Assembly: GCF_900199205.1 (NCBI RefSeq)
Contig: NZ_OBMJ01000001.1
Span: forward strand, 1 to 64,000
DNA length: 64,000 nucleotides
Direction: 5' to 3'
Source of the DNA: Streptomyces sp. 1331.2
GTDB taxonomy: Bacteria; Actinomycetota; Actinomycetes; Streptomycetales; Streptomycetaceae
Positions 35,138 through 43,454 of this stretch are shown in pieces. The translations under genes and the position numbers were made by a program. The notes below the pieces were generated by a model. That model was not told the origin of the DNA. It saw only the letters and a list, made by a program, of their open reading frames with translations, and searched no databases. Each line of letters begins with the position of its first letter. Positions within the stretch are counted from its first letter, which is position 1.

Positions 35138-35325
35138 GGTGTTCCTCTCAGATCTCGCCGAACTCGCCGCCTGCGGACGGCGATGATGAACGACGCCCAC
35201 TCCTCGGCGGCGAAGACCAGGGCCGGCCCGTTCGGATCCTTCGAATCTCGGACGTGCATCAACTCACGAAATTCGCAAGCAACTTCAACGCAGTTGCCGC
35301 CCTGCTGGCTGTACGTCGACTTCAC
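35134..35325 (-). CDS. DUF397 protein, third copy, C-terminally frameshifted
   Basis: The DUF397 core is intact (KSTYSQQGGNCVEVA, MHVRDSKDPNGPALVFAAEE, WASFIIAVR), but the usual SGEFGEI ending is replaced by an Arg-rich tail. One extra G in AGGCGG, where relatives have AGCGG, explains it: removing one G restores the normal ending and a TGA at the same place. The family start (an Ala-rich AxWxKS segment) lies upstream of the GTG at 35325, where only weak starts occur, so the 5' end is uncertain. The shifted frame happens to end on a GTGA overlap with the next copy. Confidence 0.7.
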   Translation of the reverse strand: MKSTYSQQGGNCVEVACEFRELMHVRDSKDPNGPALVFAAEEWASFIIAVRRRRVRRDLRGTP

Positions 35326-35505
35326 CCACGAAGCGGCAGCCAGGTCGAGCAGCCATACGACTCCCTCCGAGCAGCGCAGTCACGTCTCGGCTCCAGGGTA
35401 GAGCGGCGGCAGCACCCGAGGGGGGCTGCCGCCGGATCCGACTGACGATTCGTCACTGTTCGACCATGGCTGGGCCTCCCGCCCCGTCCACCCTTCACCC
35501 CGTGA

Positions 35506-36650
35506 GCTGGCCGAACTCCTCCTTGGCGTGGACACGGCCAGGCTCGAAGATGTCGGCGGGGAGGCCTCGCCGGCTAGGCGAGGGATCGTGATTCAAGGGA
35601 GCGAAGATGCGCACGGGTGCGGAGAGCGCACTGGGGGACGGCGTCATGACGGGGAAGGACCGGTTCGAGCTCTGGCGGGACGCGCTGGCGAAGACGCGTG
35701 AGTGCGAAGCGACCAGCGCCCACGCGGACAGTTTCCAGGCGGAGTTGCGGTCGTCGGCGCTGGGGCAGGTGACCCTGCTGGGGACGTCGTTCCCGTCGGC
35801 GCGAGTCCGGCGGACCGAGCGCATGGTGCGCCGCTCGCACGGCCCTGAGCTGTACCACCTGACGTTCCTGACGGCAGGTAGCCAAGCGCTGCGGCACGGC
35901 GCGGACCGGACGGAGAAACACAGGTCGGGAGACCTGGTGTTCCTCGACTCTTCACACCCGTACGACGCCCGGTTGTTCGGTGGCGGCCCCGGCAAGCCCC
36001 GGATCGAGGGCGTGGGCGCCGACTTCCCGGTGTCGCTGCTGCCGATCCCGCCGCGGCTGCTGCGCGGCCTGCTCGGCCGGGGGCTGCCCGCTCGGGAGGG
36101 GTCGGGTGCGCTGCTCGCGCAGTTCCTGCTCGGCCTGGACCGGCAGGCCGACGTCCTGCAGCCGGCCGAGGCGGCCCGCCTGGGCACCGTCCTGGTCGAC
36201 CTGACAGCGGCCTGGCTCGCCCGGGAACTCGACGCCGCCTCCCAGCTCCCGCCCGACGCCCGGCACCGGGCCCTGGTCGAGAACATCCGGGCCTTCATCC
36301 GGCACAACCTCCACGACCCCGCCCTGACCCCGGCCACGATCGCCGCCGCCCACCACATCTCCGTCAGCCACCTGCACCGCCTGTTCACCCAGCATTCCCA
36401 GGGCGAGACCGTCGCCGCCTGGATCCGCAGCCAACGCCTGAAGAAGGCCCACCGCGACCTGACCGACCCCGCACTGCAGGACCTGCCCGTCCACGTCATC
36501 GCCGCCCGCTGCGGCATGTTCCGCGCCTCCGAGTTCAGCCGCGCCTTCAAAACCGCCTACGGCCTCTCGCCCCGGGAACACCGCCACCGGGCCCGGCACG
36601 AGCCCGGCGGCCGGTAAGCCGCGCAACGCACGGACCAGCGCGGCCGGGTG
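35506..36650. repeat. Long direct repeat, copy A (with AraC gene 2)
   Basis: This 1,145-bp segment matches 43455-44598 in the same orientation, including about 100 bp before the AraC ORF (from GCTGGCCGAACTCCTCCTTG) and about 33 bp after it (to GGGTG). The second half of the ORF and the 3' flank are almost identical at the DNA level, while the 5' half has clearly diverged. This suggests recent gene conversion or an uneven history. Confidence 0.9.
35607..36617 (+). CDS. AraC family transcriptional regulator (paralogue 2 of 3)
   Basis: A 336-residue AraC/XylS protein with an AraC-binding-like N-terminal domain (from KDRFELWRDALAKTRECEAT through SGDLVFLDSSHPYDARLFGG) and a C-terminal double HTH (LTPATIAAAHHISVSHLHRL, FTQHSQGETVAAWIR, VHVIAARCGMFRASEFSRAF, YGLSPREHRH). 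It is very similar to the copy at 43555, most strongly in the DNA-binding half, so both should recognise the same operator while their ligand domains differ. The start at 35607 follows GGGAG. The next gene downstream is the MurG-like glycosyltransferase, in the same direction, 160 bp away. Confidence 0.9.
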   Translation: MRTGAESALGDGVMTGKDRFELWRDALAKTRECEATSAHADSFQAELRSSALGQVTLLGTSFPSARVRRTERMVRRSHGPELYHLTFLTAGSQALRHGADRTEKHRSGDLVFLDSSHPYDARLFGGGPGKPRIEGVGADFPVSLLPIPPRLLRGLLGRGLPAREGSGALLAQFLLGLDRQADVLQPAEAARLGTVLVDLTAAWLARELDAASQLPPDARHRALVENIRAFIRHNLHDPALTPATIAAAHHISVSHLHRLFTQHSQGETVAAWIRSQRLKKAHRDLTDPALQDLPVHVIAARCGMFRASEFSRAFKTAYGLSPREHRHRARHEPGGR

Positions 36651-36777
36651 TCTCGTTCCCGGATGGCGCGAGCATGTACTCGTTCGGGTGAAGTGCCCGG
36701 TCGGCACGCGGACTTCGGCGTAGCGGTGCCCTGCTATCGTCCGCCCTGTCCGCCACCCGGATTCTGGGAGTCTTCCT

Positions 36778-37962
36778 GTGAGTAGCGATGCCGTCGACCG
36801 TCTTCCGCAGCGGGCTTTGCGGCTCGTCGTCACTGGCGGCGGAACCGGCGGTCACACCTATCCGGCGCTGACCGCGGTCCGCACGGCGCGGGCGAGGCTC
36901 GCCTCTGCGGGCCGGGCGCTGGACGTCCTGTGGGTGGGCACGGCGGACAGCCTGGAGTCCCGGGTTGCGGCGAGCGAAGGCATCGAGTTCGCTGCGGTTG
37001 CCACAGGGAAGATCCGACGCCACCGGAACCCGCTCAGGATGGTCTCTCCCGCGAACGTGCGGGACATGGCGCGGGTTCCGCTCGGGGTAGCGCAGGCCCG
37101 CGCCGTGGTCTCCCGCTTCCACCCCGACGTGGTACTGGCCACGGGCGGATACGTTGCCGTGCCGGTGGGCATCGCCGCTTCGCTGTGTCGTCGCCCGCTC
37201 GTCGTCCACGAGCAGACGGTGCGCCTGGGCCTGGCCAACCGGACGCTCGCGGGACGGGCTGCCCGCATCGCGGTGTCCTCCGAGTCCACCGTGCCGCTGC
37301 TGCCGGAGGCGTCCCGGTCGATCGCGGTCGTCACCGGCAACCCGGTGCGGCCCGAGGTGCTGACCGGTGATGCGGACAAGGCGGTCCAGGCGCTCGGGCT
37401 GCACGGGTTCCGCCGCGATCTGCCGACCGTCTACGTCACCGGTGGCGCCCAGGGCTCGGAGCAGATCAACGGACTGGTGGCGGACGTTCTGCCCTGGCTG
37501 CTGGCCGGCGCCAACGTGATCCACCAGTGCGGCCCGGCGCACGTCGAAGCCCTGCGGGCCCGCGCCGCGGCTCTTCCCTCGCAGCTGGCGTCCCGGTACC
37601 TGTTGACCGGGTTCGTCGGCCCCGAACTGCCGGACGTGCTCGCGCTGGCCGATGTCGTGGTCTCCCGCAGCGGGGCGGGCACGATCGCGGAGCTGACGGC
37701 GCTGGGCAAGGCCGCGGTCCTCGTCCCGCTCGCCAGTTCGGCCGGCAACGAGCAAGCCCACAACGCGAGCCACCTGCACGACGCCGGGGCGGCGATCGCG
37801 CTCCTCGGCGAGGTGACGGCGGGGCGCCTCCGTGAGGCGGTCGACCCGCTGCTGACCGACGCCGAGCGCCGTGGGGCCATGGCGGAGCGGGCGCGCGCTC
37901 ACGGCCGTCCGGATGCCGCCGACCGGCTGGTGGACGTGCTCTTCTCCGCCGTCGCGCACTGA
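36778..37962 (+). CDS. MurG-like UDP-sugar glycosyltransferase (GT28)
   Basis: A 394-residue GT-B glycosyltransferase with both MurG G-loops: LVVTGGGTGGHTYPALTAVR at the N-terminus and VTGGAQGSEQIN in the middle. It also has GGYVAVPVGIAASL, VHEQTVRLGLANRTLA, VVTGNPVRPEV and the donor-site ADVVVSRSGAGTIAELTALG. MurG proper transfers GlcNAc to lipid I and lies in the dcw cluster; this gene is beside deoxy-amino-sugar genes and carries several substitutions. I infer a paralogue that transfers the local modified sugar, or that alters a wall precursor. The GTG at 36778 follows GGGAG. The sugar genes are convergent with it. Confidence 0.85.
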   Translation: MSSDAVDRLPQRALRLVVTGGGTGGHTYPALTAVRTARARLASAGRALDVLWVGTADSLESRVAASEGIEFAAVATGKIRRHRNPLRMVSPANVRDMARVPLGVAQARAVVSRFHPDVVLATGGYVAVPVGIAASLCRRPLVVHEQTVRLGLANRTLAGRAARIAVSSESTVPLLPEASRSIAVVTGNPVRPEVLTGDADKAVQALGLHGFRRDLPTVYVTGGAQGSEQINGLVADVLPWLLAGANVIHQCGPAHVEALRARAAALPSQLASRYLLTGFVGPELPDVLALADVVVSRSGAGTIAELTALGKAAVLVPLASSAGNEQAHNASHLHDAGAAIALLGEVTAGRLREAVDPLLTDAERRGAMAERARAHGRPDAADRLVDVLFSAVAH

Positions 37963-37979
37963 CGCGCGACCACGGAGCA

Positions 37980-38009
37980 GGGCCCGAGGCACGGACGCGC
38001 CTCGGGCCC
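37980..38009. terminator. Hairpin between convergent genes
   Basis: A perfect 10-bp stem (GGGCCCGAGG and CCTCGGGCCC) with a 10-nt loop lies between the MurG-like gene and the formyltransferase gene. Confidence 0.7.
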
Positions 38010-38017
38010 CGGTGTCC

Positions 38018-38668
38018 TCACGCCCCAAGCCGGCCGGTGGACGACTCGCGCGTCCAGTCGCCCCGGTCGCCGAGGGAGACGTTGTCCCGGCTGAAATGGG
38101 TCACCGCTCCTGTTGCCTCTTGCGGCCGGGGCACGATCTGGTCCAGGCGGGGCAGCGTGTCCGAGATGAGCAGCCGCCCGTGGCGCATACACCGGTCCCA
38201 GACGTCGCGTACCTCGTCCACGTCGGGCCAGATGGAGAAGACCGCCTCGGCGAGGATCGGGCCGGAGTCGATGCCCGCGTCGATGACGTGGATCGTGATG
38301 CCGTGCAGGTGCTCGCGGTTGCGCAGCGCCCAGTTGACCGGCCGCACCCCGCGGTAGCCGGGCAGGCGGCCGGGGTGACAGTTGATGATGTGACTGGTGG
38401 CGTCGATGAGCTCCGGACCGATGATCTTGTCGTAGAGGACACTGAAAACGAGGTCGCAGCGGCCCGGTTCCAGGTCCCGCCAGTCGCCCGAGCGGAGGAT
38501 GCGGGCCTCGGGGTGGTGTTCGGCGGCGTGGTCGGACAGGCGGAGGTCCCAGTCCGGCTCGACCGCGTTCGGGATCACCGTGTCCAGGACGGTCCCGGGC
38601 AGCGCGGCGATCGTCTCGCAGGCGTGCGCGGCCAAGGCGCCCTTCCCAAGGACCGCCGCGCGCCTCAC
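38018..38668 (-). CDS. Sugar N-formyltransferase (Fmt-like)
   Basis: A 216-residue formyltransferase. The catalytic Asn-His-Asp triad is visible: IINCHPGRLPGYRGVRPVNW supplies Asn and His, and HVIDAGIDSGPILAEAVFSI supplies Asp. The family transfers formyl from N10-formyl-tetrahydrofolate. It is too short for methionyl-tRNA formyltransferase (about 310) and lacks that C-terminal domain, and it lies behind an aminotransferase and a 4,6-dehydratase. It should therefore formylate the amino group of a dTDP-amino-dideoxyhexose, as VioF, QdtF or WlaRD do. The GTG start overlaps the aminotransferase stop by 4 bp. Confidence 0.82.
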   Translation of the reverse strand: MRRAAVLGKGALAAHACETIAALPGTVLDTVIPNAVEPDWDLRLSDHAAEHHPEARILRSGDWRDLEPGRCDLVFSVLYDKIIGPELIDATSHIINCHPGRLPGYRGVRPVNWALRNREHLHGITIHVIDAGIDSGPILAEAVFSIWPDVDEVRDVWDRCMRHGRLLISDTLPRLDQIVPRPQEATGAVTHFSRDNVSLGDRGDWTRESSTGRLGA

Positions 38669-39828
38669 TGCCCGCCCCCGGTCGCGGCCTTGAGCGTGGC
38701 GGCGACGTGGCGCACGTCGTCGTCGGTCATGTGCTGGTGGAACGGCAGCGTCAGGATCTCCCGGCCGGCCTGCTCGGTGACGGGCAACACCCGGCGCCAC
38801 GGGGCGAAGGCGGGTTGGAGGTGGTTGGGCGGGTAGTGGACGCCGACCGCGACACCTGCGGCGAGCATGCGCCGGAACACCTCCTCGCGGTCGGCGACCC
38901 GGACCACACACAGGTGCGGGACCGAGTGGTCCACGTCCACGTCCACCAGCCTCACGGCCGGCACGTCGCGCAGGGCGCAGCGGTAGGACCGCCACAGTTC
39001 CTGGCGGTTGACCTCGGTGGTCTTGAACTTAGGCAGTTGTGCCAGCCCGATCGCCGCGTTGAGCGAGGAGAGCTGGTACCGCAGCCCGAAGCCTTCCACG
39101 CGGTAGGAGGTGGCGGCCTGCCGTTGCGCCTGCGATGCGACGACGCCGAGCAGCCGTAGCTGGCGGACCGTGGCGGCTTCCGCCGGAGTGCGGGGGATGA
39201 CCATGCCGCCCTGCCCGCACGTCAGGTTCTTGATCGGCCCGAAGGAGAAGCACGTCAGGTCGCCCGTGCTGCCGACCCGCACGGAGCCGCGGTAGGAGCC
39301 GAAGGCGTGGGCGGCGTCCTCGACGACGGCGATGTCCCGCCGGTCAAGCGTGTCGCGGATCTCGGTGAGGTCGACGGCCCGGCCGCCGTACAGGACCGGC
39401 ATCACGGCCCGGGTGTCGGGGGTGATCGCTTCCATCACCGCGTCCGGCTCGATGCACAGGGTGCCCGGGTTCACCTCGATGAAGCGGGGCGCGGCGCCGC
39501 AGGCCAGGACGGCCTGGATGGTGGCGCAGAACGTCAGCGAGGGGACGATCACCTCATGGCCGGGGCCGACACCCGCGGCCAGGAGCGCGGTGTGCATCGC
39601 GGCGGTGCCGGAGGTGACGGCCACCGCGTCGGGCACGCCGAGGAACGCGGCGACTTTCCGCTCGAACTCCTCGGTGACCTGCGTGTGCCCGTACTGGCCG
39701 GCCTTCAGGACCCGGGCCACCGCGTCCGCCTCGCCTCCATAGAGGAACGGGGTCGCGTTGCGCCGGTACTCAGGGGTGGTGGGGTTCAACCCTTCTTCCT
39801 TCCGTCGTCGTTCGTCGCGGGGGTTCAC
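38665..39828 (-). CDS. DegT/DnrJ/EryC1 sugar aminotransferase
   Basis: A PLP-dependent sugar aminotransferase of about 387 residues. Family landmarks are DAVAVTSGTAAMHTALLAAG, EVIVPSLTFCATIQAVLACG, AVVEDAAHAFGSYRG (Asp that pairs with the pyridine N) and the Lys that forms the aldimine in FSFGPIKNLTCGQGGMVIPR, followed by GFGLRYQLSSLNAAIGLAQL. It would add an amino group from Glu to a 4-keto (or 3-keto) dTDP-6-deoxyhexose made by the preceding dehydratase. GTG at 39828 overlaps the dehydratase stop (GTGA); TTG at 39789, with GGAAGGAAGAAGG before it, is a serious alternative start giving 374 residues. Confidence 0.9.
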   Translation of the reverse strand: MNPRDERRRKEEGLNPTTPEYRRNATPFLYGGEADAVARVLKAGQYGHTQVTEEFERKVAAFLGVPDAVAVTSGTAAMHTALLAAGVGPGHEVIVPSLTFCATIQAVLACGAAPRFIEVNPGTLCIEPDAVMEAITPDTRAVMPVLYGGRAVDLTEIRDTLDRRDIAVVEDAAHAFGSYRGSVRVGSTGDLTCFSFGPIKNLTCGQGGMVIPRTPAEAATVRQLRLLGVVASQAQRQAATSYRVEGFGLRYQLSSLNAAIGLAQLPKFKTTEVNRQELWRSYRCALRDVPAVRLVDVDVDHSVPHLCVVRVADREEVFRRMLAAGVAVGVHYPPNHLQPAFAPWRRVLPVTEQAGREILTLPFHQHMTDDDVRHVAATLKAATGGGQ

Positions 39829-40832
39829 ACCGAGTGGTCGATGAGCTCGGGGGCCTTGGCGACCGGCTGGGCCGTGGACAGGAGCGGCGCCCACCGGTCG
39901 GGGTTACGGCGGTACCACTCGGCGGTCTCCGCGAGACCGTCCTCCAACCCGCGCTCGGGGCAGTAGCCGAGAGCGGCGACCTTCGACCAGTCCAGGGCGT
40001 AGCGCAGGTCGTTGGCGGCCCGGTCGGGGATGTACTCCACCCGATCCCACCCGGCATCGAACATCCGCAGCAGCAGGCCGGTCAGCTCCCTGCCGGTCAG
40101 GTCGGTGCCACCGCCGACGTTGTAGACCTCACCCGGGGTGCCGGCGCGCAGGACCACGTCGATGCCCTGGCAGTTGTCCTCGACGTGGAGCCAGTTGCGG
40201 ACGTGCTGGCCGTTCCCGTGGAGAGTGAGCTTGTGGCCCTTCAGCAGGCGGGTGATGAACAGGGGGACGATCTTCTCGGGGTGTTGGCGCGGCCCGTAGT
40301 TGTTGGAGGAGCGGGTGACGCACACGGGCACGCCGAACGTCTGGAAGTAGGACAGCGCCACGAGGTCGCTGGCGGCCTTCGACGCGGCGTAGGGGACGCT
40401 GGGCCGCACCGGGTCCGTCTCGGCGGCCTGGCCGGTCAGGAGCGGCCCGTACACCTCGTCGGTGGACACGTGGACGAAGCGGCGGACACCTGCCTTCCTG
40501 GCGGCTTCCAGCAAGGTGTGGGTGCCCAGGACGTTGGTGGTCAGGAAGCTCCCGGTGTCGTGGAAGGAGCGGTCCACGTGCGACTCGGCGGCGAAGTGGA
40601 CGATGGCGGCGTGCTCACGGGCGAGCCGGTCGACCAGCTGGGCGTCGCAGATGTCGCCGTGGACGAACGTCAGCTTGGGCGAGAGCATCGCCTCGCCCAG
40701 GTTCTCGACACTGCCCGCGTAGGTGAGGGCGTCGAGCACGGTCACCCGGGCCACGTCCTCGGCACGCAGCAGACGCCTGGCGAAATGCGAGCCGATAAAG
40801 CCCGCACCCCCGGTGATCAGCACTTCTTCCAT
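39825..40832 (-). CDS. rmlB: dTDP-glucose 4,6-dehydratase
   Basis: A 335-residue extended SDR with the NAD-binding ITGGAGFIGSHFARRLL, the DALTYAGSVENL segment, HFAAESHVDRSFHDTGSFLT, the active-site STDEVYGPL (Asp-Glu pair) and VPYAASKAASDLV (YxxxK), then NNYGPRQHPEKIVPLFI. These identify dTDP-D-glucose 4,6-dehydratase, which makes dTDP-4-keto-6-deoxyglucose. It is the first gene of a three-gene operon with aminotransferase and formyltransferase, coupled by 4-bp overlaps. The rmlA nucleotidyltransferase is absent here and would be supplied from elsewhere. The start at 40832 follows AGGAAGGG. Confidence 0.93.
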   Translation of the reverse strand: MEEVLITGGAGFIGSHFARRLLRAEDVARVTVLDALTYAGSVENLGEAMLSPKLTFVHGDICDAQLVDRLAREHAAIVHFAAESHVDRSFHDTGSFLTTNVLGTHTLLEAARKAGVRRFVHVSTDEVYGPLLTGQAAETDPVRPSVPYAASKAASDLVALSYFQTFGVPVCVTRSSNNYGPRQHPEKIVPLFITRLLKGHKLTLHGNGQHVRNWLHVEDNCQGIDVVLRAGTPGEVYNVGGGTDLTGRELTGLLLRMFDAGWDRVEYIPDRAANDLRYALDWSKVAALGYCPERGLEDGLAETAEWYRRNPDRWAPLLSTAQPVAKAPELIDHSV

Positions 40833-40950
40833 GGCTGGACCCTTCCTGTCGACGGTGAGCAGGGGAGAACCAGCAAACGCCTCCGGGCGATGCCAAAGGG
40901 AGGGCTCACGATGGGGGCTCACAATCACGAAACCCCGTTCACAGGGCCAG

Positions 40951-40987
40951 GGTTGGGGATACGCTCCGGGGTTGGGATACGCTCAGG
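40951..40987 (+). repeat. Tandem direct repeat before the NsdA-like gene
   Basis: GGTTGGGGATACGCTCCGG at 40951 and GGTTGGGATACGCTCAGG at 40970 form a 19-bp-period repeat. Each unit contains a possible -10 (TACGCT). A TTCACA at about 40939 is 16 bp before the first. It is probably a regulator site or duplicated promoter between divergent operons. Confidence 0.55.
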
Positions 40988-41064
40988 GGCCCGGGAGAGC
41001 GGCCCAGGGCAATGAGATCCGCCCCGGAATCCACCGGTCAGATCGGACACCCCAAGGGGTCGCC

Positions 41065-42438
41065 ATGGCGCCACGCCGGGAACCGAACCACCGCCTCGCC
41101 CGGCTCATCGAGGACAGCAAGGCCAGCAACGCCGCCCTCGCCCACCGCGTCAACGAACTCGCCGCCCGCGCCGGCGTCAACCGCGCGTACACGCATACCT
41201 CGATCAGGAACTGGACCGTCCGCGCCATGGTCCCGGACGCGCCCGCACCTGCGCTTCTGGCCCTCGCGCTCAGCGAACGGCTCGGCCGTACGGTGTCACT
41301 CGAAGAGATGGGCATGGCCGACACGCCCGCACCCACCCTCGAAACCGGCTTGAATTTCCACAGAGACCCCGATCAGGCCCTCAACCTCGCGGCCGAGTAT
41401 TGGAGCACTGTGGACCGCCGGAGCTTCGTCAAGGCCACCCCCTTCGCCCTCACCGCCTACGGCCCCGCAGCCATGCGCTGGATGGCCGTACCCGCCGACC
41501 CGCCCCGCGCCCGCGTCGCCGGCGCCCGCGTCGGCCACGCCGACATCCTCGAACTGCACACGGCCGCCGACGAGGCCCGCCGCTGGGACTCCAAGTACGG
41601 CGGCGGCAACTGGCGCGCCTCCATGGTCACCGACTGCCTCACCCGGCGCGCCGCCCCCCTGCTGCGCGGCACCTTCACCGACAGGATCGGTGCCCGGCTC
41701 TTCGCCGCCACCGCCGAACTCGCCCGCGTCGCCGCCTGGCACGACGTCGACATGGGCAACCACGCCAGCGCCCAGGCCCACTTCGTCCAGGCCCTGCGCC
41801 TCGCCCGGGCCTCCGGCGACCGGGCCGTCGGTTCGTACGTGCTCGCCACCATGGCCCTGCACGTCTACCTGTGCGGTTTCCCGCACGAGGCCGTCGACAT
41901 GGCCGAAGGCGCCTATGAGTGCGCCAAGGATCACGCCCCTGTCCGCGTGCTTGCCTTCGCCAAGCTCGCCCAGGCCCGCGCCCACGGCCTCGTCGGCGAC
42001 GCCCGCGCTGCGGCCGCCGCGCTCAGCCGGTGCGAGCACCTGGTCGATGCCGCCGACACCGACCCGCGCGACCCCGCCTGGCTGGCCTACCTGACCCGCG
42101 CCCGTGTCGCCGCCGACGCCACCGAAATCTACCGCGACCTCAATCTCCCGGCCGAGGCACTGCACTGGAACCAGCAGGCCACGGCCATGCCCGCCGCAGA
42201 CTTCAGCCGCGCCGTCGGCATCCGCCAGACCGTCCTCGCCACCGCACACCTCCAGCAGCGCAACCTCGAACCCGGCCTCGAAGCCGGCGAGCGCGCACTC
42301 ACCATCCTCAGCACCGTCCGCTCCACCCGAAGCCTCGGCTACCTGCGTACCCTCACCACCGCGCTCGGCCCTTGGCACACCGAACCCGACGTCGCCGACT
42401 TCCTCCACCGCGCCGACCGCGTCCTCGACGCCAGCTGA
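41065..42438 (+). CDS. NsdA-like transcriptional regulator
   Basis: A 457-residue protein. The N-terminus (NHRLARLIEDSKASNAALAH, then THTSIRNWTVRAMVPDAPAP and LSERLGRTVSLEEMGMAD) is the atypical DNA-binding segment shared with NsdA/NsdB-type Streptomyces regulators. The remainder is helical with TPR-like repeats (ARVAAWHDVDMGNHASAQAH, FVQALRLARASGDRAVGSYV, ALHWNQQATAMPAADFSRAV). NsdA proteins restrain sporulation and antibiotic synthesis. It is divergent from the dTDP-sugar operon with a 232-bp gap containing a direct repeat, so it may regulate that operon. The start at 41065 follows AAGGGG. Confidence 0.8.
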   Translation: MAPRREPNHRLARLIEDSKASNAALAHRVNELAARAGVNRAYTHTSIRNWTVRAMVPDAPAPALLALALSERLGRTVSLEEMGMADTPAPTLETGLNFHRDPDQALNLAAEYWSTVDRRSFVKATPFALTAYGPAAMRWMAVPADPPRARVAGARVGHADILELHTAADEARRWDSKYGGGNWRASMVTDCLTRRAAPLLRGTFTDRIGARLFAATAELARVAAWHDVDMGNHASAQAHFVQALRLARASGDRAVGSYVLATMALHVYLCGFPHEAVDMAEGAYECAKDHAPVRVLAFAKLAQARAHGLVGDARAAAAALSRCEHLVDAADTDPRDPAWLAYLTRARVAADATEIYRDLNLPAEALHWNQQATAMPAADFSRAVGIRQTVLATAHLQQRNLEPGLEAGERALTILSTVRSTRSLGYLRTLTTALGPWHTEPDVADFLHRADRVLDAS

Positions 42439-42587
42439 CAACCGCCCCGCTTCACCCGGCGTGTGCGGGCTGCCGCTCGTCTTCGTACCGGCGAACTGCA
42501 CCAGTTCGCGGCTGAAGCCCTGTCAATAAGGCTAGGACTAATGAGTAGATCGGCCTGACGCCGAATCACCGACCGGAAGAGAGCTCC

Positions 42588-43382
42588 GTGGAGAAGCCGC
42601 CCGCCCACTACCGCCAGCTTGCCGACGACCTGCGCACCGGCATCGTCAACGGCCTGTACCCGCCCGGCACGGTGCTGCCCAGGATCGCCGACCTCGCCGA
42701 GGAGTACGGCATCTCCAAGCAGACCGCCCGCGAGGCGATCGCCGTCCTCGAAGCCGAGGGCCTGGTCGAGGTCGTCCGCCGGCGCGGCACCGTCGTCCGG
42801 AGCCTTCCGCAGCGCCGGCGGCTCTCCCGCGTCCGGCAGGTGCTCCGGGACGAACGCGGCTACTACTTCGATCCCGCCGCCCAGCCCTGGGTCGCCCTGT
42901 GCCGGCCCACCATCGCCTGGGCGCCGCCGCCGCGCGATCTCTGCGCCGTGCTCGACCTCGCGCCCGATGCGGAGGTCCTGGTCCGGGACCGGCTCATGGG
43001 CTCCCCGGACGACCGCCGGCCCACCCAGCTCGCGACCAGCTACCTGCCCGCCGCCGTCGCGCGCGGCACCCGGCTCGCCCAGGCGGACACCGGCCCCGGC
43101 GGCATCTACGACGTCCTGGAACGCGAGCTCGGATACGGGCCGCTGGCCTGGCACGAGACCATCACCTCCCGCATGCCGACCCCGGAGGAGAGCGCCGCCC
43201 TCCACGTCCCCAAGGGCACGCCGCTGCTGCGGATCATCCGCATCACGACGGGCCCGGACGGCAGCGTCGTCGAGGTCAACGACACCCGCATGCGGGCCGA
43301 CGAGTTCGAGATCGGCTACCCGATCACCCGTCACCCCACGGCGCAATGGGCCGGAGACCGCCCGGCCGATCCGACGGTGTAG
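42588..43382 (+). CDS. GntR/HutC family regulator
   Basis: A 264-residue regulator with an N-terminal winged helix (HYRQLADDLRTGIVNGLYPP, GTVLPRIADLAEEYGISKQT, AREAIAVLEAEGLVEVVRRR) and a C-terminal UTRA domain (DAEVLVRDRLMGSPDDRRPT, LATSYLPAAVARGT, LLRIIRITTGPDGSVVEVND, TRMRADEFEIGYPI). HutC-type proteins respond to small metabolites such as amino sugars or histidine intermediates. The GTG at 42588 follows GGAAGAGAG. An AT-rich patch at 42520-42545 (CAATAAGGCTAGGACTAATG) upstream is the probable promoter/operator. The gene is single. Confidence 0.9.
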   Translation: MEKPPAHYRQLADDLRTGIVNGLYPPGTVLPRIADLAEEYGISKQTAREAIAVLEAEGLVEVVRRRGTVVRSLPQRRRLSRVRQVLRDERGYYFDPAAQPWVALCRPTIAWAPPPRDLCAVLDLAPDAEVLVRDRLMGSPDDRRPTQLATSYLPAAVARGTRLAQADTGPGGIYDVLERELGYGPLAWHETITSRMPTPEESAALHVPKGTPLLRIIRITTGPDGSVVEVNDTRMRADEFEIGYPITRHPTAQWAGDRPADPTV

Positions 43383-43454
43383 CACGGCGGCGCCCGACGG
43401 GGCCCAACCGGCCCCGGTCCCCCGTTGATCGTTTTCGGCGCCTGTCCTGGGCGC

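Noticed and set aside
38018-38668. Formyltransferase as methionyl-tRNA formyltransferase (Fmt)
   Set aside because: It is about 100 residues shorter than Fmt, lacks the C-terminal tRNA-binding domain and is coupled to sugar genes.
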